Below the pieces are notes generated by a model. That model searched no databases, had not been told where the DNA came from, and was given only the letters and a program-made list of their open reading frames with translations. A DNA stretch of 64,000 bases. It comes from Diadophis punctatus similis (lineage: Eukaryota > Chordata > Lepidosauria > Squamata > Dipsadidae). The translations under genes were made by a program, and so were the position numbers. Position 1 is the first letter of the stretch. Every line of letters starts with the position of its first letter. This document shows positions 10,922-22,566 of this stretch, piece after piece. Location of the stretch: contig JALIGW010000002.1 in NCBI GenBank assembly GCA_023053685.1, forward strand, positions 172,351,430 through 172,415,429, read 5' to 3'.

Positions 10922-12244
10922 AGTTTGCTGTCTTACATTATTCTATTCAGGGAGAAATCTCACAATACATGCCAAATTACTGCTATATAATCACACCATC
11001 CCACATAAACAATAAGATGTTTGATCTCTCCCGCCTCATTCCAACTCTAAGTTGACAGAGCAAATAACTCTAACATAAATAATCATGCTTCTATTTCAAT
11101 GAACTGAATGTCTTAGCTGTTTGCTTTTCTGTTGTTAACTTCTACTGCTTCATCCAACTATTTGCAATGATAACCTTTCTTTAATCTCCACAGATGGGGA
11201 GTTTGTGGCCATTCAGATGTTGCTGAACTGAATCTTCCAGCAGCCTCAGTCTTCACGGTGAATGGAGAAAAATGTTGGAAATTTTAGTCTAGCTTAGCAA
11301 CTTTTGGAAAACTACAATTGCATCATTGATACAAGTGCATCTTTGATTAATCTACATTGATTTTCTTCAATCCGTTGTCCTTCATGTAAGTATCTTTACC
11401 TGTAACACTAGTGAGGTAATAGACCTTGTAGTCCAATCCATCTAAAAGGCAGTAAGTTTGGGAAAGATGGTCCACATAGGATTATAGATACCAAAACTAT
11501 GCTGTCTTGATGCATTTCCACCTTTTAGCGTCTCTTTAGTGTCCTCCCCAAGCTTTAAAAAAACCCAGTAATTAAATAATTGCATCTGCTGCCTTTTGTA
11601 AGATGTTCTATGGTCCTCTCTTCCCCTCTCATTGACAACTGACTTAAAATAAATTCAGAAGTATTCTACTATACATCTGCAGATGGATAGATAAACAAGA
11701 AACAAAACAAAACAAAACCCCCACCACATTATCCCAACATGTGGTTCTTCCTTATGGTTCAGCAAACAGAATTAGCTGGGTGAACCAGAGTGTTTGATTT
11801 GAATGCTCAAGCTTTTGGAGGATTTATGATCCATGTTAGTGTTACAGTATAAAGGACAAACCACATGTGATGCTAGGTTACATGCAGTCTTTCTTCCTCC
11901 CCACCTTTCTTGAGAGCAAAACGTTCATTGCCAATGCTTTCATCTCTGCTGAAATATGTCCCCTAGCGCACATGCTCTTTCCTTATGGGAGAAAAGATAA
12001 CATGGAAAGATAAATATAAGCAGCTAGAGTTATTTTCACCAGAAAAAAAATGTACTGTTGAGGACAAAGTTATTCCTCACTGCACGAGCCTTCAAATTCA
12101 GGTCATGTATTCCATGCTCACAATGTGTGTGTTTGTGTGCGCATCTGGATGTGTGTGCATGTGTATTCCCCAGAGAATCATAGAAATGGGAGTTCAGGGT
12201 TCATTTAGCCCAATCCCCTACTTAAGTACTTATTAGTCAAGGAG
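10922..12244. other. Unassigned non-coding DNA
   Basis: Near 11195-11260 GATGTTGCTGAACTGAATC resembles a worn DNA-transposon interior. At 12122-12165 there is a GT-rich tract. No gene was recognised. Confidence 0.35.
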
Positions 12245-13140
12245 GAAATGGATATACGCATGCATATGCAAATAAAAGATAAATTAAAAAACAACAAGAA
12301 AATGCAAAAAAATAAAAATAAATTAAAGTTAAGAAATATATATCTGCTTTTTCTGACCTCCTTTTTAACAGATAATTACAAACATATTGTTCCATTGTCC
12401 TCTTAGATGTTATACAAATCCCTTCAACCCATCATTTAAGTCACACCTTTCTTAATCTTCCATAAATCATTTTATTTCTTCCTTCTTTCAGCAAATATTT
12501 ACATAAGCTTTCCAATCTTTCAAAAAAAAAAGTTCTTGTCGTTTTGTCATTTCTGTGTCATTTCTATTTTCACAACCCATTCTTCCACTGAAGTGATTTC
12601 ATTATTCTTTCATCATTGACATTTTCTGCAGTTATATAGCTAGGCCTTTTCTAATTATATTATTCATAGGTTCTAATAAAAAGAATTTTTGTTTTTTGTA
12701 ATATGAATCTTTAGAATCCTTTGCATCATTGTGTGAATTTGTATCCAACGTTTCTTAGCTTTCTCACAAATCCACCATATATACAAACTGTCCCCTCTTC
12801 ATGCTTATCACATTGGCTTGACATACTTGTACATTTCTGATGCCATATACTAAAGATACATCATTTTATAAATATTTTCTCTTAAATTATGACCCAGTGT
12901 AAATTGAAGAACAATTACCCACATTATCTCCCAAGGGTCCACCTCCGTGTTATATCCAAAATTAGTAGCTCATTTTGTCATGCAATCTTTCTCTGTCAAA
13001 TCTTACCAATTTTTATACATGTTTGCGATTGCATGTTCATCCTTTGTACGTAATTCAAATTCAAATTCATATTTTTCAATTCTGATTTTTTTTAATCATA
13101 TTGAACTTTTAACTGTACTTATTAGAACCATTGAAAACAA
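12245..13140 (-). mobile_element. Old L1 LINE ORF2 C-terminal remnant
   Basis: Minus-strand translation in several frames gives L1 ORF2 C-terminal phrases: WWICEKAKKRW, GHNLRENIYKMM and IHTMMQRILK. These align with the better preserved copy at 47487-48885 (IWWTCKKIKAFW, NLREKFYKMFYRW). Many frameshifts and stops make this an old, dead insertion. Confidence 0.65.
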
Positions 13141-15207
13141 TGACCTTCACTTTTCGAAACCCTAAAAACCAATGCCAAAAGGGGGAAATGGCTTCTAACT
13201 CGGTCTTGCATGTGATTGACCCAAAGGCAGTGCCCCCTGACCTGTTGCCCTTGAGTTGTGTGGGTCTGTGACTTTTACAAATCTTGATATTTGCTCCAGC
13301 CAATGAGTGACATTGACTGAACTCAATGAGAGATATAGTCCTACACATCAGGATAAGGATGACAGGCTGAGAAAGATGGCTCTAAGTTTTAAAAACTGAG
13401 AAAATTGTCCCAAGGTTATATATTTGAAACAACTACTATTTCTTCAGTCTTATTCTTTTGAAAGATATGTGGTATGGCTTGCATTTCAACTCAAACCATG
13501 GTTTACTGGAGGATTTGCAGAACACAGTTCTTCTATTTATACTACAGTGGCTATGTTCACACAACACGTTTTGCTAAACCCATTACCTATAATATATTTG
13601 TGAGCAACATAGAGCTTTAAAAACATTCTAGAGCATATAGAGAGGTCTGAAATTCATCTCCATGTGGGCAGAGAGAAGGGCAATATAGAGAGGCTGTTTT
13701 TATAGCTCATGTGGGTTTCATAATGTATGTACAAATAAAAGGCTATATGGATTGACACTATCCAAGACTTCCAGGTTTATTAGGCCAGGCAGAACATGGT
13801 TTGGGCACTCAAGGTTGCAGTTTGAACTATCTCCATCTAATAACTCCTGTGGAGGCCTGTTGTGTCAGTCTGGGGAGCTTTTGTGGGAGCAGAGTTTAGC
13901 CTAGATTATTTCAAGTTTATTCACCGATGCCATGAAAACTATTCTAAACTGCAATTCATTACAACCCTTTCACAGAAAGACTACCTTCCTCCATTGATTC
14001 AAAAGATGTAATTATGGGGATTTGTGGCTTGTTACGGTTTTCAGATTGTCGCTGGCACTTGAACCACGGGACTAGAAAAACCCTGTGATCCCCCCCCCAA
14101 AAAACCCTCTTCTGAAGCTGTGAATCAACGTGTCTCTTCAAAACTGGTGCAATTGCCACAATTATTTAGAAAGCCATTTGGAAATTACTGGCATTCTTAG
14201 GAGTGAGTGTTATCATCGTTGCCTGGGTAAACGTTGGAATATATTTATCCGAACAATATTAGCGCCAAGGAAAACAACCCCATGAAGTTTGCTGCAACAA
14301 GTTGCCTTTTGTTCTGAGCTGCAATCCAGGGACTGGGAGCTTTAGCAGGTCATCGCAAGTTTGGTTCTGCAGCTAGTTTGATTTTGTTATATGAAGTGTG
14401 ATTTGTCTGTATCTCACAGTAGGACTCGAACATCTTGTCATATGTCTTTATACTAAAAGGCCAGGAGGCTGCATTATAGAAATGATTTCATTCCCCACGC
14501 CCTCATGCTTTTTAAAAATAAACAGTAAAGAAGCACACACTTTAAGAAATGTACCTCTTTTATTCCACTTGAAAACCACTTTTGGACTCTGTGTTAAGGT
14601 GGAAAAAAATTAAACTTTGAATTTGGATTTAAATAGGTTCGTTGTTAAAAATAGCTAGTATGTATTATGTAAAAGTAAAAAGATGAGGCTGTATGTTATT
14701 ATCCTATTCTACTGCGCTAAAAGAGTTGGAAGTCAATCTTTTATTTTATTTTCCCCTACATATTTTACTCTTCCCTTTTTCCTCCCCTACTTTCCCACTA
14801 TTTTCATTTTTCTTTGTATTTTACATGTTAATAAACCAATGAAAAATTTGAGACAAAAAAGAAATTTACCTCTTCCAGAAACTGAGATACTGCGTAAGGC
14901 ATCACCAGGAAGATAGGTGGTGGCAAGAGGATCTATAAAGACCATAAGAAAGGAGGGCAGAAGTGGAGTGAGAACAGACTTTGAGGTCTTTAGCTCTAAA
15001 GCCTGTGGGCTCACCTGCTCTTCCTTGTGGAATTGCCTTCTTTATCCTCTCTAATGCTTCAGTCTCTTTCTCCTTGATCCTCAGCTGTCACTGGATTTGC
15101 AGGTGAGGCCTGTGGGGAGGAGCAGATTTGCCCTTCTTGGTTATATCCTACTTTGATTATAGCAGTGTCTGCATTACATGGACTCACCCTTAAAATGTGT
15201 TTGAAGT
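13141..15207. other. Mostly unassigned; possible L1 3' tail
   Basis: At 14735-14865 a pyrimidine-rich stretch followed by TTTGTATTTTACATG, AATAAA and an A-rich end resembles an L1 3' UTR on the plus strand, but no coding part precedes it. The rest has no recognised gene or repeat. Confidence 0.3.
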
Positions 15208-15450
15208 TGCAATAGCCAGCAATAGCAATAGCAATAGCACTTAGACTTATATACTGCTTCACAGTGCTTTACAGTTCTCTCTAAGCGGTTTATAGAATCA
15301 GCATATTGCCCCCAACAATCTGGATCCTATTTTACAGCCCTTGGAAGAAGGGAAGGCTGAGTTAACCTTGAGCCTGTCAGGATCAAACTCCTGGCAGTGG
15401 AAATAATTCAAAGTTAGCTTGCAATACCACATTCTAACCACTACAGCTCT
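15208..15450 (-). mobile_element. tRNA-derived SINE (GCTATT-tail family)
   Basis: Reading + strand one meets the tail first: GCAATAGCAATAGCACTTAG, ATATACTGCTTCACAG, CAGCATATTGCCCCCAACAA, AAGGCTGAGTTAACC, then CATTCTAACCACTACAGCTC at the head. It is a diverged copy of the SINE at 27274-27507. Confidence 0.8.
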
Positions 15451-15639
15451 TTTAATCCATGAGTAGTTAGGTTCTTATGGGTGCATAGTATAAGAATCAC
15501 ATGTATATTTCACACTGATTCCAACTGTTTACTGTGCACCAAAACATTTGAGTAGAATGGCAAGATCTAAACGGAATAGATATTAAACAATTACAAAGCC
15601 AACCGTCAAAATACACATTATATATATGAATCCTTGTAT

Positions 15640-16030
15640 CAGGTATGCTCAGACTTTTGGCAGTCTGTTTAGTATTAATTGCACAACCATGGTGATATGT
15701 CTTAGAAGACATACAAACTGAGGCAGACACGTTCGAAAAAGCTAACAAGTTTATTCAGCTCAAGGTAAATGCTAACAGTGAAAGCGCTAGCTTTCTGTTA
15801 GCCTGAGCGCTAGCGGCACGCTCAGGCTAACAGAGAGCGGCAAAGTCAGTACCCTTGAACGTTCCTTATATAGTCGAGCCAGAACAGCTGCGACCAATCA
15901 GCTTGCAGCAGCAGCCCAGCTTCAGCTGAGGACCTGAGGGAAGCCTGGATGCAGCACATGGTGTGTGGGGGGGGGGGGGAGGGGGTAGAAAAAGATGGCA
16001 GATGGTGTCCAATGGATTAGGGATTGACAG
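15640..16030 (-). mobile_element. LTR-like fragment with TATA and polyA signals
   Basis: On the minus strand a TATA-like CTATATAAGG (complement near 15870-15880) is followed about 120 bp downstream by AATAAA (complement TTTATT at 15750-15755), the arrangement of a retroviral-type LTR. Between them is a perfect 15-bp-arm hairpin (15795-15809 with 15819-15833, starting CTGTTAGCC). No target duplication or TG...CA ends were fixed, so limits are approximate. Confidence 0.4.
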
Positions 16031-17543
16031 GGATGGACTCCATAGTCATATCTTCATGTAACTCATTGTCATCTGGAAGGAGCCATTTCTTTTTTAGAAT
16101 CTACAGTATGGAAAATCAAGACGGGAGAGAATGAGACACACACAGAGAGAACATCTGATTCATTTGCTTCCTGCAGCTTTTAATCTTACAATGTTTGCAT
16201 GTAATGGATCAATTTTATGTGGTCTTTATTATAAAGCCAGATTTTATAGAGTTTTATTTATGCAGCATTTCCTTGTTGTTGTTGTTTCTCTTAGACAGAG
16301 CATGGAATCCCATTTGTGTTTTGTATATAAGAGTGCATTTGACTATTATTACCTTTGTCTTTTGCTTTCTTTAAGTTGGATTTGTAGAAATCATTGCTGC
16401 ATTAAAAGTAATATGTGCTATTATTAGGAATTAAAGCCCATTATCTTTTTTTACTCAGTTTAAGAAAATACTTTGGCTCTCGCCAACATTCAGCAACTTT
16501 CTGAATACTTAAGAGCATTTTAAAAAAGAAAGAAAATTAACTTGTGGAGATAAACACATCACATTTGCATTTTTCCCATTCCCAACATGCCATTTGGACA
16601 TTTCCCAGGCACATGGCAATTTTGTCTGTGCTGGGTGACCCACTCATGCCACTTATGCTGTCTCACTGTGTGACAGAATATGCACTGCAAAGCCTTGGGG
16701 CCTTTTCTATTAAATTAATAGCTCCCCCCCCCCCGATGCTCTTGGAGAAAAACAACTGTGCCGTGTCATTTATTATTCTTAAAATGCATTTATACCCTAC
16801 CTATACTCCAAGGCAATGTTCATGGATCATTTAAACATTTCCTAGCGGCGTGGAAGCAGTTTGTGGACAAACAATTCTGAAATGATGGAGAAATTGATTG
16901 AACTGGCTCGGCTGTTATATTCTGTGGCTTGAATAAGAAGGACAAAGGCTTGTCAGCATACCACAGGTGAAATATATATATATACCTTAAGAATACAAAA
17001 AGACTCCTGCGGGATCCATCTAGCTCAGCATTCTGGGTCAGACAATAGTGAACTGGATGTGCTTAGGAAGCTCACAAACATGGATACCAGGTGATGATCT
17101 ACTGTTGCTCCCTAGTATGTCAAATTGAAGTTTTGCTGCCTGTGATTCAGAAGGTTATGATCAACAACCAGGAGTAGAATTATTGAAGAATTACTAGAGT
17201 TAGGAGGACTGTGTAGAATTAACAAGTCCAACTCCCTGCTCAATGTAGAAATGCAAATCAAAGCATCCCAGAAAGATGGCTGCCAAAACATCTGAAAGGA
17301 AGAGAAATCTACCATCTCCATGATTCTCTAACAGAGAACTGTTCTCTGTTAGGAAGTGTTTTTTTTTAAATATTCAGTTAGCCTTCCTATAATTGAAATC
17401 CATTATTTTGTGTCTTGCACTCTGGAACCTTAGAGAAGAGGTCTTCAGCTTTTTCCAAGATATGTTTCCAAATGTTTTCAATAGATTGGAAAGTAATACC
17501 ATATTCCTTACCGCAATACTGACCCCAACATTTCTCCTCAAGA
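16031..17543. other. Unassigned non-coding DNA
   Basis: No gene was recognised. The segment near 17380-17480 may be antisense CR1, but too little matches to call it. Confidence 0.35.
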
Positions 17544-17717
17544 CAAAACTGATCTGAAACAACTTGCCTCCAGAAGTTGTGGGTGCTCCAACAGTGGAGG
17601 TTTTTAAGAAGAGAACGGTCAACACTTTGTCTGAAATGGTATAGGGTTTCCTGCTTGAGCAGGGGGTAGGACTAGAAGACCTCCAAGGTCCCTTCCAACT
17701 CTATTATTCTGTATTCT
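17544..17717 (+). mobile_element. CR1 LINE 3' end
   Basis: CTTGCCTCCAGAAGTTGTGG, GGAGGTTTTTAAGA, GGACTAGAAGACCTCCAAGG and CCCTTCCAACTCTATTATTC are the standard CR1 3' UTR ending in a TATTCT-type repeat. It is 5' truncated and non-coding. Confidence 0.85.
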
Positions 17718-17782
17718 GTTAAACTGTTTTGAGATCCTTGATCATCTTTGCTATCTGTTTTCTGAAAGTATAACGCCTATAC

Positions 17783-18054
17783 CAGGGTTGAAATGCTCCC
17801 GGTTTGGGCGTGCCTGCCTGCCAGTGGTTGGAGAGCCAAGTAGCGACGGCAACGCAAGGCTTTGCCCACTCACCTGGATGCCGCCATTTGGGTTCTTTTA
17901 CCCTCTGCGCATGCACAGAATTTTTTGCGCATGCACAGAGGGTAAAAGAATCCAAATGGCGGCGTCCGGGCGGGTGGGCGAAACCTCGTGCTGCTGTCGC
18001 TACCGGCTCTCCGACCACTGGCAGGCATGCCCGAACCGGAGCATTTCACCCCTG
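17783..18054. mobile_element. hAT MITE with perfect TSD and foldback core
   Basis: CAGGGTTGAAATGC ... GCATTTCACCCCTG ends are flanked by perfect GCCTATAC copies (17775-17782, 18055-18062). The core folds back: CTTTTACCCTCTGCGCATGC pairs with the complement downstream around a TTTTTT loop. It contains TGCGCATGCACAG twice. Same family as 2945-3144. Confidence 0.9.
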
Positions 18055-18149
18055 GCCTATACCTGGACACAGTATTCAAAACTGAATCAGAATAAAGTTA
18101 AAGTATTACTTCCCATGATTTGGAGATTACATTTCTGTTGATACAGCCA

Positions 18150-19470
18150 CACATTACATTGTCTTTTATAATAGTCACTTCACACTGCTGGCTCAAATTT
18201 AGTTTCCAATCAATTACTATTTCAAATCTTTTTCATAAATTCTATTACCAACCCCTATTCTTTAGTTGTGCACCTGCTTTTTGTTTCCTAGGGAAAGACT
18301 TTTGTATTTTATTCAATTATTTGTACCCCAAAGCAATATCCTGTTGATAAAATTTTGATATTGGTATTTGTCATCTTAAGTATTAGATATTCCATTCAAT
18401 TTTGTCATCTGCAAATTTGATAACCATCCCCTCCATTTCTTCTAAATTATTAATAAAAGCATTAAAGCTAAAAGACTCGGAATCAAACTTTGTGGTTTGA
18501 TACTTGATACCTCTTTCCATTTATTGAATAACTGTTGATGAACATTCTTTAAATGTGAGTTGAAGTCAGTAATGCATCCTCTTAATTCTCATGGCATCCT
18601 GCTCACATTTTACTAGGTTGCTAATTTAAAAAAGTTGATGTACTGCAAATGCTATTTTATTTGCTAAAATAAAATTATATTACGTCCATAGCAGTTTTGT
18701 GATGTATTACATTTTTGGAAATTTTGAAATAAGATTACATTTCTCAGGTAAAATTTATTGTCCATGCTGATTTTTTAATTGAAGGAACTTCTAGATCAAA
18801 TTTTCAGGGTTGGCTTGAGAATTCCCTGAGGCATTCATCTCAAATTCATTACAAAGGAACTGAGCATGGCGAGTCTAGTGAAGAGAAGGACCAGGGAGAC
18901 ATGATAGCAGTGTTCTAATATTTGAGGGGCTGTCACAGAGAGGAAGGGGTCAAGCTATATTCCAAAGCACCTGAAGGCCAGATAAGGAACAATGGATGGA
19001 AACTGATCAAGGAGTGATTCAATCTAGAAATAAGGAAATTTTTTATGATAGTAAGAATAATCAACCAGTGGAACAGCTTGCCTTCGGAAGTTGTGGGAGA
19101 TTCGTCACTGGAAGCTTTCAAGAAGAGTCTGGACTATCATCTGTCAGAAATGGTATGGGCTCTCCTGCCTGAGCACGGGGTTGGACTAGATGACCTACAA
19201 GGTCCCTTCCAACTCTGTTATTCTATTCTAAATTAACTGATATGAGGGTTTCCTGAAGTTTCTTTGTCCCTCTTTAAAGATATAGACATAATTTGCCTTC
19301 TTATAGTCATCTCCTCTTCCTCATTTCCCCACTGATTGCCAAATTCTTAGTGAATTTCTCAATTCTCTTCTCAAGATATAGTGTGCCTCTCTTGCATTTA
19401 CCTTCAATCCAAGGTAATCCTTTTAGCCCAATATCAGCTGGGTTGCAATTTTTGGCAGCTTTTCTGGCCC
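18150..19470 (-). mobile_element. Old antisense CR1 RT region, interrupted
   Basis: The + strand carries antisense CR1 landmarks: CACACTGCTGGCTCAAATTT, TTTTGTCATCTGCAAATTTG, AAATTATTAATAAAAGC, TTGTCCATGCTGAT, and after the interruption AAAGATATAGACATAATTTG. These are antisense CR1 RT landmarks in the expected order. It is interrupted by a plus-strand CR1 at 18846-19230. Heavily decayed. Confidence 0.6.
18846..19230 (+). mobile_element. CR1 LINE 3' end inserted in CR1
   Basis: It contains TTTGAGGGGCTGTCACAGAG, CAATGGATGGAAACTGATCA, GGAACAGCTTGCCTTCGGAA, GGGTTGGACTAGATGACC and CTCTGTTATTCTATTC. It is much better preserved than the antisense CR1 around it and so is younger. Confidence 0.85.
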
Positions 19471-19473
19471 AAT

Positions 19474-19710
19474 AATAGCAATAGCACTTAGACTTATATA
19501 CCGCTTCATAGTGCTTTACAGCCCTCTCTAAGCGGTTTACAGAGTTCAGCATATTGCCCCCAACAATCTGGGTCCTCATTTTACCGACCTCAGAAGGATG
19601 GAAGGCTGAGTCAACCTTGAGCCTGGTGAGATTTGAACAGCTGAACTGCTGAACTAGCAGTCAGCTGAAGTAGTTGCAGTGCTGCTTTTAACCACTGCGC
19701 CGCCACTGGC
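19474..19710 (-). mobile_element. tRNA-derived SINE (GCTATT-tail family)
   Basis: Tail AATAGCAATAGCACTTAG, then ATATACCGCTTCATAGTGC, GTTCAGCATATTGCCCCCAA, AGGCTGAGTCAACCTTGAGC and head CCACTGCGCCGCC. It is a full-length copy that lies between two antisense CR1 pieces. Confidence 0.85.
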
Positions 19711-19712
19711 CA

Positions 19713-20000
19713 CCTAATGCCAATAATTTGAAGCTGGGGTGACTTGAACAACGCACTGTATAGTTTTATTGTATTGTCAATTTTATTTTCAAGTTCCCTT
19801 TCTTGTGATTCCAAGCATAAAATTTGCTTTGTTTACAGCAGCTGCACATGGCATATAGCTGTCATGAACCAGTTTGTGAATAGACCGCAGGCACTTTATT
19901 GCAGCTTCAGAGCTGTTACTGAGTTATCACTGTCTGCATCCTCTGTATTTCTGTTCCCTTTCACTTTTCTGTTCATCGTCTTACTTCTTCTGCTCCACCA
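19713..20000 (-). mobile_element. Antisense CR1 fragment
   Basis: TTTTATTGTATTGTCAATT, GTGATTCCAAGCATAAAATT and TTTGTTTACAGCAGCTGCAC match antisense CR1 sequence that normally precedes the part at 18150. Order here is reversed, so it is a separate or rearranged copy. Confidence 0.45.
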
Positions 20001-20217
20001 TCTACAGATGTTGGATGCATGAGAAGGATTTATTTACGGTATGTATATATTTCCATGACTTCCCCCCTCCACTGACCTCACAGTAAGAGTCAGGTAGTGT
20101 GCAAGAATTAAAACCAAAGCAATGGGAACAATAATCCAAATAACAAATGTCTGAGATTGTAAAAAACCTGTTCCAGTTACAATAAGAACATTGGACAGCA
20201 GAGCTTATTTAACTTCC

Positions 20218-20345
20218 CTGTCCAAATGCCTGGGGAATGGCCAGGTTTTTACAAAAAGCTAACAAAAGGCTAATACTTTTGGAGCCATCTGGATCGCCAC
20301 AGGGATGCTGTGCCACAAGGCAGGATGAAGCTGTCTGTAATCCAC
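20218..20345 (-). mobile_element. Possible degraded L2-like 3' end
   Basis: Antisense phrases such as GGCCAGGTTTTTACAAAAAG and CCACAGGGATGCTGTGCCAC resemble the antisense L2 end at 61081-61200. Motif-level similarity only. Confidence 0.3.
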
Positions 20346-20509
20346 AAAAGTCTAGACTGTAAGAACTGCATTCACCATTAATATTTTTTTAATAGATGCA
20401 AGTGAGTAAAGTCTTCATTTATTTTCACCCGCTTACTTATTTCATTACTTGCACCCATGCAGGCCTGTATACCCACTTTTATATATGTCAAGTCACTCGG
20501 GGAAATTTG

Positions 20510-20880
20510 TTTATGCATGTGATAATTGCAGCGAGATTATTGTGTGCATAAAGATTCAGCAACACTTACATTGGAGGAGTGGTTGGCAAAGATGATAGAA
20601 TTTGCCGAGATGGCTAAATTGACAATAGCTAGGTTTACAGCTGACTGGAAACCCCTTATGGATTTTTGCGTAAAATATATAAAAAAAAACTTGTGTGGTT
20701 TTGATGATTAGACAGGGTCGATTATAGAAAGAAGATGTTGTAAACATAGAGTAAGAGGTAATTTTATAATTATACTTACAACAGCAAAAAAGGTTAGAAG
20801 TCACTTCTTTATATCTTTTTTCTTTTCCATTTTCTTTTTTTCCCTGGTTTGTTTGTTTGTTTGTTTGTTTGTTTGTTTGT

Positions 20881-20951
<71 letters not shown>

Positions 20952-21040
20952 TCTTTAGTTTTTATTACTTTATATTACTTTGCATTTGTTTTTACATACC
21001 TTTTAATGTTTTTGAAAAATAAAATTACATTTAAAAAGGG
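20510..21040 (+). mobile_element. L1 LINE ORF2 C-terminus and 3' UTR
   Basis: The frame gives TLEEWLAKMIEFAEMAKLTI, then ADWKPLMDFCVKYIKK and a stop, the extreme C-terminus of L1 ORF2p. The 3' UTR contains a (GTTT)n then (ATTT)n array at 20847-20951 and ends AAAAATAAAATTACATTTAA. It is 5' truncated. Confidence 0.8.
20847..20951. repeat. (GTTT)n-(ATTT)n microsatellite
   Basis: Uninterrupted GTTT units switch at about 20881 to ATTT units. It lies inside the L1 3' UTR. Confidence 0.95.
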
Positions 21041-21042
21041 GA

Positions 21043-21568
21043 GTGTGACGGCTCAGCTTTATGGATACTGATTGTCAGCTGGAAAGTTGACAGCCTGGGT
21101 TTGAGGCCCAAGCGCCACGTGATGGAGTGAGCTCCTATTACTTGCCTCAGCTCCTGCCAACCTAGCAGTTCAAAAGCATGCAAATGCGAGTAGATAAATA
21201 GGTAGATTAAACAAACAAACACACACACACACACACATACATACACACATACATACATACCGTGTTTCCCCGAAAATAAAACCCTGTCTTATATTTTTTT
21301 GAACCCTGAAATAAGTGCTTGGCCTTATTGCCATGCACTCAAAAGCCCGATTGGGCCTATTATCAGGGAATGTCTTATTTTGGGGGAAACGGTACATACC
21401 ACTTCAGTAGGAAGATAACAGTGTTCTGTGCATCTTGGCATATAGTCGTGCTGGTCACATGACCATGAAAGCATCTTTGGACGATGCTGGCTTCCTTGGC
21501 TAAGAAATAAAGATGAGCACTGCCCCCAACAGTTTGGACATAACTAGAGAGGGGAAGACTTTACCTTT
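21043..21568 (+). mobile_element. Sauria-type SINE, interrupted
   Basis: The 5' half has GTGACGGCTCAGC, GACAGCCTGGGTTTGAGGCC (a B-box-like sequence) and CAGCTCCTGCCAACCTAGCA. The 3' half (from about 21395) has CACTTCAGTAGGAAG, GTCACATGACCATG, CAGTTTGGACATAACTAG and an ACTTTACCTTT tail resembling a Bov-B LINE end. The halves are separated by an AC-rich microsatellite and the MITE at 21260-21392. The family is named from its known structure. Confidence 0.8.
21260..21392. mobile_element. MITE with CCGTGTTTCCCC ends
   Basis: CCGTGTTTCCCCGAAAATAA at the left pairs with TTATTTTGGGGGAAACGG at the right; TA flanks both ends (21258-21259, 21393-21394). It is 133 bp with no coding capacity. It is a separate family from the GTATAAGACGCACC elements but shares CCGT ends and TA target. 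Confidence 0.8.
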
Positions 21569-22021
21569 TTTATTAAAAAAAAATAAACCCACTTTCTGTT
21601 TTATGAAACATTTACAAACTATTGATGGACAAAAATAAATGTTAGCCTGACAGGTGAATACTCTGGATAATACAATCTCTTCTCTGCTAGACTGCTCCTG
21701 ACTAACAGAATTTAGATGTCCTGCACTTTCTATGCTGACCCATTTTAAAAATATTGTAAGAAAAGTTGAAAAGTTCCTCAGTGTTTCACAATTTCCAGAT
21801 TGCCGAGCCATTTATCATGCAGAGGGATTTATTTCCATTAATTGAGTCCAGAGCTCTTGCCATCAAGTATGTTTCCAAGTATGCGACCTTATATTTCATC
21901 CTCTTGTCATTCAGTATTATTTCAGAGAAGTCCCTCATTTTAATCAAGTTCAGCATGGTCTTTTATAAAGTATAATGCCTCATTTGTCTCTCTTGGATCA
22001 TCATATGCAACTAGCATCTTA
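21569..22021. other. Unassigned non-coding DNA
   Basis: Part of 21780-21980 may be antisense CR1 (CATCAAGTATGTTTCC, TCATCCTCTTGTCATTCAG), but the match is weak. No gene seen. Confidence 0.3.
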
Positions 22022-22029
22022 TCCTAGAA

Positions 22030-22566
22030 CAGTGGTGGCGAACCTTTTTAGGCTCGCGTGCCAAAAAAGGGGGGGCGCGCTCGTGCGCGCTCGCGTGCCC
22101 ACACCCATTCCCTCCCCCCCATGCATGCGCACAACACCCCCCCATGCTGCCCCCTGCGCATGCGCACACACACCCACCCCCGCGCAAAGGCTTACCGGAG
22201 CCTGGGACGACAAAACCGGCAAACCGGAAGTGCGAAAAAACACACTTCCGGTTTGCCGGTGTGCTGTTTTTTGCACTCCGGAGGGTTCAGGGAAGCTCCC
22301 TGAAGCTCCGGAATGCAAAAAACTACAAAACGGACAAACCGGAAGTGCGAAAAAGTGCACTTCCGGTTTGTCCGTTTTGTAGTTTTTTTGCATTCCGGAG
22401 CTTCAGGGAGCTTCCCTGAACCCTCCGGAGTGCAAAAAACAGCACACCGACAAACCGGAAGTGCGTTTTTCCGCACTTCCGGTTTGCCGGTGGGAACCCT
22501 CGCGTGCCGGCCGCTATGGCTCCGCGTGCCACCTGTGGCACGCGTGCCATAGGTTCGCCACCATGG
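22030..22566. mobile_element. hAT element with perfect TSD
   Basis: CAGTGGTGGCGAACCT ... AGGTTCGCCACCATGG ends are flanked by perfect TCCTAGAA copies (22022-22029, 22567-22574). It is GC-rich with a large palindromic core (22215-22490) and no transposase. The element at 43137-43560 shares the ends but has a different core. Confidence 0.92.
22215..22490. repeat. 276-bp nested palindrome
   Basis: The two halves are near-perfect inverted copies about a centre near 22352. Within them are three small hairpins made of AACCGGAAGTGCG and its complement: one at each outer end and one at the centre. Between them each arm carries CTCCGGAGGGTTCAGGGAAG or its complement. It would extrude a branched cruciform or, as RNA, a long hairpin. 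Open frames crossing it are palindrome artefacts. Confidence 0.93.

Noticed and set aside
17380..17480. Possible antisense CR1 continuing from the adjacent CR1
   Set aside because: Only a few short phrases match; orientation conflicts with the plus-strand CR1 beside it.
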